56,483 nucleotides of DNA from Desulfamplus sp. (GCA_015232555.1 JADFZJ010000025.1:1-56483), one strand, 5' to 3'; shown: positions 34,901 through 43,503, counted from the stretch's first letter. The notes: generated by a model from the letters alone, not told the origin. Made by a program: numbers and translations.

Positions 34901-36522
34901 GTTGAGGTGTCGCGGATCGCTCCTTCTGCCCCAATCTCGTTAAAATAGACAGGAAACAAACGTGCAAGCTGCTTTATAAGATTATATACAGGTTCAATGG
35001 GGCTGTTTAGAAGCTGCGTAATCTCTCTTGGAAAGAGATCAGTGTCTTTAATCAGAACACCATAGACTGAAAGATAGATGATGAGATGCGATATAAGGCG
35101 GATTGACCACGATGGATTCATGGCAATAAGCGACATCCACACCCTTAAATTTTTGATATGAGCCGCGTTATCCCTAAGCTGCCAATCTCTGCCAACCCCT
35201 TGCACTATAGGAATCTGGAATCCTGCATCAATCACGCAGTCAAGAAAAAAATGGACAAGTGCACTATCGCCAGTATTGTAAACGCCTCTGCCCATGTTGA
35301 GAATAGAGTCAAGAATTGTTTCTGGAAACTGTTCAGATCGAAGTTTTAGAATTGTAAACGTCTGTCGTATAAGCTGCTGAAGATAAGCTGTGTTCTCAAC
35401 GCCAATCAGCCATCTTAAAGTGTTGTTAATATCTTGAAAGGTAGCAATATGGATCATGGAGAGTCCTGGAATATTTAATATATGAAACAAAAACAGCACC
35501 TTCCAATGATTGCCCTGTCTGCTTGTAGAACCTGCTTTAAGAAGCATTGCAGGCATGGCTTTATAAAGCTCTATTATCTCGTTGTTCTCTGGGAATTTTG
35601 TAAGTTCAAGTGTTAAGTCTGAAGAGTTGCATCTCTCTTGATACTTCTCTTTTAAAGCTGCCAGACTGTTTAGCTCAGCCTCCATTCTCTTATGGGATAT
35701 TGGGGCAAAAAGCTCTTTTACCTTTTCAGGCATTATCTTTTCAGCAATTGCCTTATCAGTTATTTCGCTGTTTCTGCTCCGTTCAACGCTTTTGTTTCTC
35801 TCTGTGTTCATAACCTCAATCTCACGTTCAAACCAAGAGAGAGGATCGTTTTCGTTAAGCCAGCTTTGGTATGCTGTCTCATGGTAGCGAAACATAAGAA
35901 GATTTAAAGCGTGCCAATCTGAACCAGTTATCTGTTTACCCTCTGATATCTGTATGATTTGTAAGGCTATCCTGTTGAGTCGGTAGTAACTTCTTGAAAA
36001 AAGAAGCAAAGTATGGTCGCTGCTGCTGGAGATACGCTTAAAAGTTTCATTGAGAACAGGCAGAAGAATATCAAAATTTTTGTCTGATGCTTTGATTATT
36101 TTCTGGATAAACTGCATCAGATAGTCAACCGCCTCTGCCTTTATGGCTGATTCAGCATTAAGATTGCCAGATTGAAACCAACCCCGGCTTTTTTGTGTGG
36201 GCAGCTCTTTATCCGCCTCGATCGCATCATGGAAAATGTTTAGAAAAAGACTCGTAACCTTTGCTGCGTCAGTGTGGAAAAGGAGCAGATGCAGATGATC
36301 AAAGGCATATTTTCTCGCCTCTGAAATAATAAACTGCCAGTTCCGCATCGGGTTTGACAGCTCTTTTAAAAAAGTTACAAGCTCATGGTGAACTCCCTTA
36401 TAACGCTCAAAAACAGAGAGAATAACCTTATATTTTTCTTCTATTTCAACATGAACCCGAGTCTCTTCAAGATTGGCTTTCAATGCCTTTGATCTGATTT
36501 CTGTATTGGATTTTATTGCCAA
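31978..36522 (-). CDS. Giant PEP/pyruvate dikinase-like protein without the PEP domain
   Basis: A 1514-residue protein. The last third has the dikinase ATP-grasp region (from ~1020: LGNKGNNLMTL, PVPPGFIITTEAF, SVRSGSVISQPGM) and the swivelling phosphohistidine domain with His ~1452 in GGMTSHASIVA. The TIM-barrel PEP/pyruvate-binding domain that normally follows is absent: the protein ends 60 residues after the His domain. The first ~1000 residues are mostly helical and not recognised. Residues ~596-634 are a degenerate repeat rich in DTSRL units. A TTG start is used. It may phosphorylate a substrate other than pyruvate, as glucan water dikinases and rifampin phosphotransferase do. Confidence 0.8.
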   Translation of the reverse strand: MAIKSNTEIRSKALKANLEETRVHVEIEEKYKVILSVFERYKGVHHELVTFLKELSNPMRNWQFIISEARKYAFDHLHLLLFHTDAAKVTSLFLNIFHDAIEADKELPTQKSRGWFQSGNLNAESAIKAEAVDYLMQFIQKIIKASDKNFDILLPVLNETFKRISSSSDHTLLLFSRSYYRLNRIALQIIQISEGKQITGSDWHALNLLMFRYHETAYQSWLNENDPLSWFEREIEVMNTERNKSVERSRNSEITDKAIAEKIMPEKVKELFAPISHKRMEAELNSLAALKEKYQERCNSSDLTLELTKFPENNEIIELYKAMPAMLLKAGSTSRQGNHWKVLFLFHILNIPGLSMIHIATFQDINNTLRWLIGVENTAYLQQLIRQTFTILKLRSEQFPETILDSILNMGRGVYNTGDSALVHFFLDCVIDAGFQIPIVQGVGRDWQLRDNAAHIKNLRVWMSLIAMNPSWSIRLISHLIIYLSVYGVLIKDTDLFPREITQLLNSPIEPVYNLIKQLARLFPVYFNEIGAEGAIRDTSTYLDDICHRKDTLIHFYRKRIHVESSNRIIYMTEAIFKYWLTRDTKYLIPYVPEDFIGQMSGSGDTSRLVDTGRLEDTSLLGNIGRVGDTSRDARRAGDLMNLFLDGVHSDMKHLEKNGLQIPADLLTMSGGRIKSLLTLNKSPHITDIDHERVMSIITLYKLLYQKYTPSFTEINKYLEVVNTANIPHIDKLKEALSEQEKPDSKVKWKLQQLLNYLRLLKKEMLSKDRHEAREDIFKKRHVNTDIPSLYGSYHEPKFDALGLTFRLESMVNPLFEEIVEELDLTLVTRETLHKIRNRLQMFYAALNLDGITSTEYEFQMNLLTHSLDVQGFTFTQYLDIFQALNKAVKNIINDYFHTTHQENLNSVLDHIPSKYILGKYHIRKHDSNTNNKNIFEVKQHDNSGNLKNKFELKQRVAEMFFRDRMSSSLGLQQLDNFLTRIQTTLFQQAQSLPSEHLQKLLMYDPKKIITSLNDPKPWVLGAMDLGNKGNNLMTLSACRLPVPPGFIITTEAFRYRELIDYYQPARYNFREQVKVELERLEKSTGKRFGDPSNSLLLSVRSGSVISQPGMMDTFIDVGINEEIAEGIAKMTGNWWLAWDNYRRFLQCFGMAKGLKRDAFDAIITHHKKKWGIPYKKDFTGEQMRNVALAYKEHIIQSGFAVNSSPFNQLLSAIKMVFDSWDAPRAMAYRRIIGLSQDWGTSVTVQQMVFGNISYNSGTGVVLTHDPRSPRDQISLWGDFTRGSQGEDVVAGLVNTFPISVAQQEREMRNTDTTLETHFPQIYQGLMNWAAELVEKRGWSPQEIEFTFEGPEIDDLYILQSRDLGIRERKTRPEFDPVAKSVAVETERYMGNGIGVSGGAMCGRLVFTLEDIKRWRKLEPATSLILVRNDTVPDDIREIHAADGLLTARGGMTSHASIVAYRLDKTCVVGYRNMVCYEIEKRCVIDKTSLSSGDFISIDGHEGAIFKGELGIVN

Positions 36523-36738
36523 AACTGCACCTATGAGCCGTTTTATAAAAATATAAACATAAAGACAGTTTATTTTTATTAATAAAATGCTTATATGTCA
36601 AGTAAGGTGATTTTTTGTGTAATTCAAAAAAAGCTGTGAATGAGAGCTGAAAGCAATGAGCAAAAATAACATAAGCAGATTAACTGCTATTATTCTTAGA
36701 TTGAAATTCCTGAATAATAACATAAAAGGAGAAACAGA

Positions 36739-36885
36739 ATGTCAGATAATAAAATCTATCAGCAAAATAAAGATACAATATCCGTTGTAAGTCAAAAACA
36801 AGATAATATTTTTAAAAGATTTCTTGATTGGATCGCAAAAGGGGCAAAAAAAGCAGCAGAAGCAGGTGCCTCATGCGGTTCATGA
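36739..36885 (+). CDS. 48-residue Cys-ended peptide, possible secreted or modified peptide
   Basis: A short frame behind a strong AAAAGGAG 9 nt before the ATG. The N-terminal half is polar and Gln/Asn-rich (MSDNKIYQQNKDTIS), the C-terminal half amphipathic and basic (FKRFLDWIAKGAKKAAEAG), and it ends in SCGS with a single Cys at residue 46. This leader/core look resembles a precursor peptide, a membrane-active peptide or a small regulatory peptide. It stands alone between the divergent dikinase gene and a cluster of repeats; no modification enzyme or dedicated exporter is adjacent. Function unknown. Confidence 0.6.
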   Translation: MSDNKIYQQNKDTISVVSQKQDNIFKRFLDWIAKGAKKAAEAGASCGS

Positions 36886-36903
36886 ATCAGAAAATAAGTA
36901 GCA

Positions 36904-36920
36904 CCTGTCAGTTTGACAGG
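36904..36920. terminator. Hairpin after the small peptide gene
   Basis: CCTGTCA and TGACAGG form a 7-bp stem with a 3-nt loop, 18 bp after the stop of the peptide gene. No T-run follows, so intrinsic termination is uncertain. Confidence 0.45.
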
Positions 36921-36942
36921 CAAAATTAAAGCATCTGCAAAC

Positions 36943-36966
36943 AGAGACGTACATCCGTGCGTCTCT
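36943..36966. repeat. Dispersed palindrome, decayed copy 4
   Basis: AGAGACGTACATCCGTGCGT followed by CTCT keeps the outer arms of the GTAGAGACGCAC family while the centre has lost symmetry. It is 45 bp from an intact copy (37011). Confidence 0.7.
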
Positions 36967-36981
36967 AAATTTTACTATTCA

Positions 36982-37007
36982 GAAATTTCAATTCAACAAT
37001 AATTGCA
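36982..37007. repeat. Second dispersed repeat family, copy A
   Basis: The sequence AATTTCAATTCAACAATAAT plus TGCAG matches two other intergenic sites, 48941-48964 and 53325-53348 (consensus TYTCAATYCAACA, two or three variable bases, then AATTGCAG). The match ends at the start of the palindrome at 37011. Confidence 0.75.
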
Positions 37008-37010
37008 GAT

Positions 37011-37068
37011 GTAGAGACGCACAGCCGTGTGTCTCTACTTTTAATAAAAAACGCAAAAAGGCTACACT
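37011..37068. repeat. Dispersed palindrome, copy 5, with conserved tail
   Basis: A 28-bp palindrome with GTAGAGACGCACAG-type arms (37011-37038) is followed by AACGCAAAAAGGCTACACT (37050-37068), the same tail as at 17142. In both places the tail lies 10-14 bp from the stop of a minus-strand gene. Confidence 0.88.
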
Positions 37069-37081
37069 CATACTCAGCTTG

Positions 37082-37495
37082 TTAGGGCATGAGCTTCTTT
37101 TTAAAAAGGTTATACTTTTGATCCTCTCTTTGTATATGCTCAACAAACCACGTCTCAATTATCTTCATAACCTCAGAGTTGAGTTTTGGGTTGCCGTTAT
37201 CAAAATCTTGACGTATCCGTTTGAGCTTGATCCTAAAGAAATCGTGCTTGAGTTTATGTTCAGCAGCGTCAGGATAATTTATCTCCTGCATATACTTCTC
37301 TTCAAATGCAAAATGCATATCTGTATATTCCTGCATGTTGATCAGAGCATCAACTCCAATCTGTGATAATGTTGAGTAATCTTTACCCATCATTCTGTCG
37401 TATGAGGTGTTGAATATCTCAATCCAATTTTTATGCTGATTGTCAATCTCCTCATTTTCTACGCTCAAAAATTCAGACCAGATTATTTTTGACAT
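37082..37495 (-). CDS. Bacteriohemerythrin
   Basis: A 137-residue four-helix di-iron protein that binds oxygen. The ligands are visible in order: His in NQHKNWIE, His and Glu in YTDMHFAFEEKYM, two His in HKLKHDFF, His and Asp in FVEHIQREDQ. Length and the N-terminal IIWSEFLSVENEEID fit stand-alone bacteriohemerythrins, which in anaerobes may scavenge oxygen or deliver it to sensors. GGGAG precedes the ATG. It is divergent from the hybrid kinase at 37621. Confidence 0.93.
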   Translation of the reverse strand: MSKIIWSEFLSVENEEIDNQHKNWIEIFNTSYDRMMGKDYSTLSQIGVDALINMQEYTDMHFAFEEKYMQEINYPDAAEHKLKHDFFRIKLKRIRQDFDNGNPKLNSEVMKIIETWFVEHIQREDQKYNLFKKKLMP

Positions 37496-37620
37496 CTTTA
37501 CTCCCGATTAAATCTTTCTAACTTTACTCTCATAGTTGTTTTTGTCTTGATATTATGGACAATTCAAATTATTCATTATAATAAATTCTGTAAGCAATTG
37601 TAAGCAATATTGAGGTGCCC

Positions 37621-40410
37621 ATGTTTAAATATAATATAAAACTTAATTTTTTCTATAATATAGTTGTATCGCCTTCATTTATCTTTTCCATTTTGATTAT
37701 TCTGCTGTCAGATGTCTCTTTCACTGCTGCGGCAAATTCAGAAGAGAGTGTTGTAAAACCCCAAAATCATTTAAAAGCAGATCAGACTCAAACCCCAAAA
37801 TATACAGAATCGGGTGGGACTAAAACCCCAAAAATAATCAGTTCTGCAAGCGAACTTGACTACCCTCCGTTTGCCATTGTCCGAGCTGACGGCACTGCAG
37901 ATGGTTTTTCTGTTGAACTGCTTAAAGCTGTTACAAAAGCAGTTGGACTTGAGGTCAATATAACTGTAGGACCATGGCATGAACTCAAGGAGCGTCTTAA
38001 AAACAGAGAGATTGATGTACTACCTCTTGTAGCCTATTCAAAGGAACGGGAGAAAATATATGACTTTTCTGCCCCATATTTGAGAATGAGCAGTATTGCA
38101 GTTTTTGTGCGTAAAGGGGAGAGTTCAATTCATGGTTATGCTGAACTAAAAAACAGAGAAGTTTTAGTTATGCGTGGAGATACTGCCCATGAATATGCAG
38201 TCAAAACTGGAATTTCTGACAAGCTGATAGTAAAAGATACCTTTGAGGAGGCGATGCTTCTTCTTTCAAAAGGAGAGCATGATGCTGTAATTATCCAGCA
38301 GTTAGTAGGGCTTCAACTTATTAAGAAGCTCGGGATATCCAATGTTGTCAATGTAAAGGCTTTTGAGGAGACAAATCTTAAACCAAATATAAAAAAACTA
38401 CCATACCCCCAAATATCACAGAGTAATCAAACAACGTCAGACAGTCAAATAGCTTTTAATAAAGCAAATCAAGAGTTTGAGCAGAAATTTTGTTTTGCAG
38501 TTCAGGAGGGGGATCATCTCCTTTTAGGACTTCTTAACGAAGGGCTTGCTATTGTGTTCGCAAATGGAACATATAATGAACTTTACAATAAATGGTTTGC
38601 TCCTATCCTTCCACAACCGCCTATTCCAATTACACTTATTCTTAAATATCTGCTCTTTATCGTCGTTCCATTAATGCTTGTTCTTGCAATTGCAGGTATC
38701 TGGTTTTTAAAAAGAGAAGTTGCAAGAAAAACAGAGAGTCTTATGGATGCAATGAAATCACAGCAGCAAACAGATACACAGTATCGAACCTTGTTTAATA
38801 AAATGGTTGACGGCTTTGCTCTCCATGAAATTATCTGTGATCAGTATGGAAAACCTATGGATTTCCGTTTTCTTTCTGTTAATCCTTCATTTGAAAGGAT
38901 GAGCGGGTTGAGTTCGTCTGAAATAACTGGAAAAACTATACGTGAAATTCGACCAAATATAGAATCGTATTGGATTGATACCTATGGACATGTTGCTCTG
39001 ACAGGAGAAGGCACTACATTTGAATATTATTCAAGAAGAATGAAACGCCATCTTAATGTTACTGTATATCAGCCTCAGCCTATGCAGTTTGCATCTATTT
39101 TTGAAGATATTACAGAGCGTAAACTTGCCAAAGAGAAAGAAGAAAGGCTCAAAACTCAACTTGAGCAGGCTCAAAGAATGGAGTCTATTGGAACATTGGC
39201 AGGAGGTATTGCCCATGATTTTAACAACATTCTCTCTCCAATAATTGGTTATACAGAAATACTTATTGACGATGCCCGCAATATTGTAATTGATAACGAT
39301 AACTCTGATAAACCTGCCAATATTAACTATTTTAATGACATAAAATGTCTCGATGAGATATATAAAGCTGCTTTAAGAGCTAAAGAGCTTGTAAAGCAGA
39401 TACTTACATTCTCACGCCAGAGCGGCACAGCGATACAAATCATCAAAATACAGCCTATTATAAAAGAGGTTCTAAAGCTCATTCGCTCTACAATACCAAC
39501 CACCATTGAGATAAGACAAGATATCAAAAGCGAATGCGGACATGTAAAGGCTGACCCTACCCAGATTCATCAGATTGTAATGAATCTTGTTACCAATGCC
39601 TTTCACGCCATGGAAGATACAGGCGGAGAGCTTACAATCAACCTAAAAGAGGTTGAGCTTGGTCCTTATGATTCTGATTCTGTGGCATATCTGCTTGATG
39701 CGTATCGCAATATGCCAGATGGAGATATTGCGTCCTCGGCTGGAGACTATGCCTGTCTAATTCCCGGAACCTATGCCTGTTTAGCGATTGAAGACACGGG
39801 CGTTGGTATTGATTCTTCGCTTATACCAAAAATATTTGATCCTTTTTTTACTACAAAAGGGGCTGGCAAAGGCACGGGACTTGGGCTTTCAGTGGTGCAT
39901 GGTATTGTAAAAGGGATGAATGGCACGATAAATGTTTACAGCGAACCTGGCAAAGGAACAAAATTTAATATCTATCTGCCTGTGGTTAAAATTTCATCTG
40001 AAGATAACTCTTTGGAGACGCAAAAGGAGATAATAAAAGGAACGGGCAGAGTTCTTCTTGTAGATGATGAGAAGTCAGTCGCTGAAATGGAGAAAAAAAT
40101 GTTAGAACGTATCGGATATGAAGTTGTTTCAAGTGTGAGCAGCATTGAAGCATTAGAGGTGTTCCGTACAAATCCTAACAAGTTTGATCTCGTTATCACA
40201 GATATGACAATGCCAGTAATGGAAGGGGATAAATTGGCAGCAGAGATGATTAAAATCAGACCAGATATTCCCATACTGCTCTGCACAGGATTTAGCCATA
40301 AAATATCACAGGAAAAGGTTGATGCTATTGGAATCAAAGGAATTTTGATGAAGCCAGTTATTATGAAAGACCTTGCAGAAAAAATAAGAACAGTGCTCAA
40401 TGCAGGTTAA
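37621..40410 (+). CDS. Hybrid histidine kinase with periplasmic solute-binding sensor
   Basis: About 929 residues from the ATG at 37621, chosen because GAGG lies 5 nt before it; an in-frame GTG at 37615 would add two residues. Layout: signal segment, a type-3 solute-binding domain (~75-330, with YPPFAIVRADGTADGFSVEL and DVLPLVAYSKERE) interrupted by a polar insert near 260-285, a transmembrane helix (~340-362), PAS (~385-500), a HisKA/HATPase core (His in GIAHDFNNILSPI, G2 [10 protein letters not shown]) and a C-terminal receiver (Asp in LVITDMTMPVMEG). The ligand is probably an amino acid or similar small molecule. No adjacent DNA-binding regulator was found. Confidence 0.93.
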   Translation: MFKYNIKLNFFYNIVVSPSFIFSILIILLSDVSFTAAANSEESVVKPQNHLKADQTQTPKYTESGGTKTPKIISSASELDYPPFAIVRADGTADGFSVELLKAVTKAVGLEVNITVGPWHELKERLKNREIDVLPLVAYSKEREKIYDFSAPYLRMSSIAVFVRKGESSIHGYAELKNREVLVMRGDTAHEYAVKTGISDKLIVKDTFEEAMLLLSKGEHDAVIIQQLVGLQLIKKLGISNVVNVKAFEETNLKPNIKKLPYPQISQSNQTTSDSQIAFNKANQEFEQKFCFAVQEGDHLLLGLLNEGLAIVFANGTYNELYNKWFAPILPQPPIPITLILKYLLFIVVPLMLVLAIAGIWFLKREVARKTESLMDAMKSQQQTDTQYRTLFNKMVDGFALHEIICDQYGKPMDFRFLSVNPSFERMSGLSSSEITGKTIREIRPNIESYWIDTYGHVALTGEGTTFEYYSRRMKRHLNVTVYQPQPMQFASIFEDITERKLAKEKEERLKTQLEQAQRMESIGTLAGGIAHDFNNILSPIIGYTEILIDDARNIVIDNDNSDKPANINYFNDIKCLDEIYKAALRAKELVKQILTFSRQSGTAIQIIKIQPIIKEVLKLIRSTIPTTIEIRQDIKSECGHVKADPTQIHQIVMNLVTNAFHAMEDTGGELTINLKEVELGPYDSDSVAYLLDAYRNMPDGDIASSAGDYACLIPGTYACLAIEDTGVGIDSSLIPKIFDPFFTTKGAGKGTGLGLSVVHGIVKGMNGTINVYSEPGKGTKFNIYLPVVKISSEDNSLETQKEIIKGTGRVLLVDDEKSVAEMEKKMLERIGYEVVSSVSSIEALEVFRTNPNKFDLVITDMTMPVMEGDKLAAEMIKIRPDIPILLCTGFSHKISQEKVDAIGIKGILMKPVIMKDLAEKIRTVLNAG

Positions 40411-40471
40411 AATTTATATCATTACTAACTTAAAAAGCAGTATATCTTAAATAAGGATTAAAAAAGATAAA

Positions 40472-42373
40472 ATGCATAAAAACAAAACCCTTTCTGCTGA
40501 TGCAGCAGTGGCAAAAATTAAAAATGGAAGCAGGGTCTTTATCGGCTCAGGGTGTGGAGAGCCTCAGCATCTAATACATGCTATGGTTCGCAATCACAAT
40601 ATTCAGGATGTGATGATTTTTCAGATGCTTTCATTCACACTTGCCCAATATCTAAAAGATGAGCATTTTTTTAAAAGATTTGCACTTAAACTCTTTTTTG
40701 TGACACAGCCGATGCAGCAGGCTGCTTTTGAAGGTAAAATTGATTATATACCTGCCTATCTATCTCAAATACCCTATTTTTTCAGAAGCAATCAGATTGG
40801 CATTGATGTAATACTTCTCCAGATAAGCCCGCCGGACAGATTTGGAATTGCAAGTCTTGGAGTCTCAGTAGATGTTACTCTTCAAGCTGTCAAAAGTGCT
40901 AAAATGGTTATAGCACAGGTCAATCCTAAGATGCCTCGAACTCATGGAGACGGCTTTATCCATATTGATGATATTGATTATATAGTCCCATTTGAAGAGG
41001 ATATTTTAGTAAATACAATTGAGCCTGTTGATGAGAAAGTTGCAAAACGAATTGCAATGTATGTTAATGAGTTAATTGATGACGGAAACACGCTTCAGGT
41101 TGGATATGGAAATATTCCTTATGCCATTCTTAAATATATTGATAATAAAAACGATCTGGGCATCCATACACACATGATTTCTGATGCTTTTATCCCGCTT
41201 TTTGAAAAGGGAATTATAAATAATAAAAAGAAGAATTTCATGGTAGATCGTGCGGTTACAACATTTTGCATGGGTTCAAGAGTTGCTTATGATTATATTG
41301 ACAACAATATTCAGTTCTACTTTGGGACAGCAGATTTTGTAAACACACCGGGTATTATAGGCAGAAATGACAATTTTATATCAATAAGTTCTGCTCTTGA
41401 GGTTGATCTGACGGGTCAGGTCTGTTCTGACTCTGTAGGGAGGCAGTTTTTCAGTGGCACTGGTGATCAGTCAAATTTTATAAGAGGTGCAACTCTTTCA
41501 AAAGGGGGAATTTCCATTATAGCTCTTCCGTCAACCGCAAAAAATGGTCAGGTTTCACGAATAGTCGGAAATTTAAGTGCTGGGGCTGGTGTTGCAACTC
41601 TCAGAGCTGATGTCAATTTTGTCATTACTGAATACGGTATTGCCCAGCTTAAAGGCAAAAGTATTTACCAGAGGGTGGTTGAACTTACTCAGATTGCACA
41701 TCCTGCTTTCAGGGAAGAGCTGATTGAAGCTGCTAAAAAAAATCACTATATTTTCGCTGATCAACTCCCCCCTCTTTCAGAAGACCTCATTTTTCTTGAA
41801 GATTACAAGAGCCAGATTGAACTTAAAAATGGCAAGTCCATGCTTGTAAGACCGCTTTTGCCTTCAGATGAGATAGCCTACAGAAACTTTTTTTACTCTT
41901 TAAAAGAGGAGACCATCTATCTTAGGTTTTTCCATTCAATTACAATCTTCTCTCGTAAAATGGCTCAGGAACACTGGGCTAATATGGATTATCGACACTT
42001 TATCTCTCTTATTGGTCTTGTTAGAAATAGAGGTAATAATGAAGTTATGGCTCTTGGTAGTTATGCAGCTTATGATAACAGTGATTACAATGATTGTGAA
42101 AAATGGGCTGAAGTTGCTTTTGTTGTGCGTGAAGACTTTCAAGGTCAAGGGATCGCTGTCTATCTTATGAACGAGCTTGAAAAGATAGCATCTAAAAACG
42201 GATACATAGGATTTTATGCATCTGTTCTTGCTGAAAACAGAAAAATGGTAAGAGTTTTCCAGAAATGTTACCCGAATCTTAAATCAGATATTAAAGATAA
42301 TGAAATTGATGTTTGGATGAGATTTGAGCCAGCCACTCATATTGTTGATCAAAAAATAGGAGTTCTAAAATAG
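40472..42373 (+). CDS. Acetyl-CoA hydrolase/transferase - GNAT fusion
   Basis: A 633-residue protein. Residues ~1-435 are a class I CoA-transferase of the acetyl-CoA hydrolase / 4-hydroxybutyrate CoA-transferase type (LLQISPPDRFGIASLGVSVD, GYGNIPYAIL, VITEYGIAQLKGKS, AHPAFREEL). Residues ~445-620 are a GNAT acyltransferase domain (VRPLLPSDEIAYRNFF, VVREDFQGQGIAVYL, VLAENRKM). The catalytic Glu normally in GIHTEMxSDG is His234 here (GIHTHMISDAF), so a covalent glutamyl-CoA intermediate is unlikely unless another Glu acts. The fusion itself is known in anaerobic proteobacteria. The RBS is weak and spaced (AAGGA, 11 nt). Confidence 0.88.
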   Translation: MHKNKTLSADAAVAKIKNGSRVFIGSGCGEPQHLIHAMVRNHNIQDVMIFQMLSFTLAQYLKDEHFFKRFALKLFFVTQPMQQAAFEGKIDYIPAYLSQIPYFFRSNQIGIDVILLQISPPDRFGIASLGVSVDVTLQAVKSAKMVIAQVNPKMPRTHGDGFIHIDDIDYIVPFEEDILVNTIEPVDEKVAKRIAMYVNELIDDGNTLQVGYGNIPYAILKYIDNKNDLGIHTHMISDAFIPLFEKGIINNKKKNFMVDRAVTTFCMGSRVAYDYIDNNIQFYFGTADFVNTPGIIGRNDNFISISSALEVDLTGQVCSDSVGRQFFSGTGDQSNFIRGATLSKGGISIIALPSTAKNGQVSRIVGNLSAGAGVATLRADVNFVITEYGIAQLKGKSIYQRVVELTQIAHPAFREELIEAAKKNHYIFADQLPPLSEDLIFLEDYKSQIELKNGKSMLVRPLLPSDEIAYRNFFYSLKEETIYLRFFHSITIFSRKMAQEHWANMDYRHFISLIGLVRNRGNNEVMALGSYAAYDNSDYNDCEKWAEVAFVVREDFQGQGIAVYLMNELEKIASKNGYIGFYASVLAENRKMVRVFQKCYPNLKSDIKDNEIDVWMRFEPATHIVDQKIGVLK

Positions 42374-42537
42374 AAGTTGGTTCTAAAAATAGAATTAAGT
42401 TTAAATAAAAGATTACATGTCATATTGCATTTTTTATAGTAGTGATTTATACTATTTAGTATTAACTTACCGTAGTTCCTATCATTTTATTTACTTTCTA
42501 CGTCTAATATCTTAAGTTTGCAGCAGAGGCAGGTTAC

Positions 42538-43503
42538 ATGACAGTCTTTTTTTCTATTGTTCAGTCTGTAGGTGTGCTTATTGGTTTAGGGCTTCTTGGA
42601 TTTTGTATTATTGCAAGACGTATGATGCCCGGAAACGCTTTAGCTTTTTTGTCTCCGCTTGTTCTTGAAATTGCCCTTCCAAGTCTGATATTTGTCAGTA
42701 TTGTTCAAAATTTTACGTTAGAAAAATTTCCCAACTGGTGGACAGTACCGCTTTGGTGGATATTATTTACTATTATACTCCTTATAATTACATTACTTTT
42801 TGCATTAATATCAAAGCCTGAAACTCGCAGCGAATTTGCCATAAGCCTCTTTTATCAGAATGGGATTTTCTTCCCTCTTGCCATTATAAGCGGACTTTTT
42901 GGAAAAGACTCTATCTATCTTGTAACCCTCTTTCTATTCATCTCGTTTCATCCCGCCCTTTTTTTCACCACATACAGATTCTTTTTTAAAGATAAATCTT
43001 CTTCGGATCCAGGCTCTGTTAAGCCTATTGACTGGAAAAAGATAATCCACCCAGTTCTGATTATGACCTTGATTGCCCTTACAATTCGACTTTATGGGGC
43101 ACAGGCTATGGTTCCATCGTTTATAGTTTCAGGTTTGTCAATGCTTGGAGCAATGGCTTTGCCTCTTATTATGATAATACTTGGAGGCAGCATATTTGTA
43201 GATTTTCAGAAAAAAGGAACATTTGAGACTGTAGAGGTGATCAAGTTTGTTGTTGTTAAGAATTTTCTCTTTCCAATTGTCTTTCTAATATTACTACTCA
43301 TATTTCGCCCTTCCTATTCTATGGCACTTATTATTTTTCTTCAAAGTGCAGTTCCTCCTATTACAGCCATTCCTATTATTACCGAACGTATGGGTGGAAA
43401 TGCTGCTATAACAAACCAGTTTCTTGTTGCAAGCTATATTGCACTTATAATATCAATTCCTGTGGTATTTTCTCTCTTTTCCAAATATTTTCCTGCACCA
43501 TAG
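42538..43503 (+). CDS. AEC-family transporter
   Basis: A 321-residue membrane protein with about ten helices in two five-helix halves, typical of the auxin efflux carrier (AEC) family that includes malate/malonate carriers. Family-like segments are PSLIFVSIVQNFTLEKFP in the first half, and AMALPLIMIILGGSIF and SAVPPITAIPIITERMGG in the second. A short polar loop lies between the halves (FFKDKSSSDPGSVKPIDWKK). The substrate could be an organic acid. It stands between the CoA-transferase fusion and the solute-binding/Cache gene with 160 bp of upstream sequence and its own promoter presumably. Confidence 0.88.
   Translation: MTVFFSIVQSVGVLIGLGLLGFCIIARRMMPGNALAFLSPLVLEIALPSLIFVSIVQNFTLEKFPNWWTVPLWWILFTIILLIITLLFALISKPETRSEFAISLFYQNGIFFPLAIISGLFGKDSIYLVTLFLFISFHPALFFTTYRFFFKDKSSSDPGSVKPIDWKKIIHPVLIMTLIALTIRLYGAQAMVPSFIVSGLSMLGAMALPLIMIILGGSIFVDFQKKGTFETVEVIKFVVVKNFLFPIVFLILLLIFRPSYSMALIIFLQSAVPPITAIPIITERMGGNAAITNQFLVASYIALIISIPVVFSLFSKYFPAP

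Noticed and set aside
3851-37068. CRISPR-like repeats
   Set aside because: The palindromes are single, far apart, intergenic and without regular spacers or cas genes.
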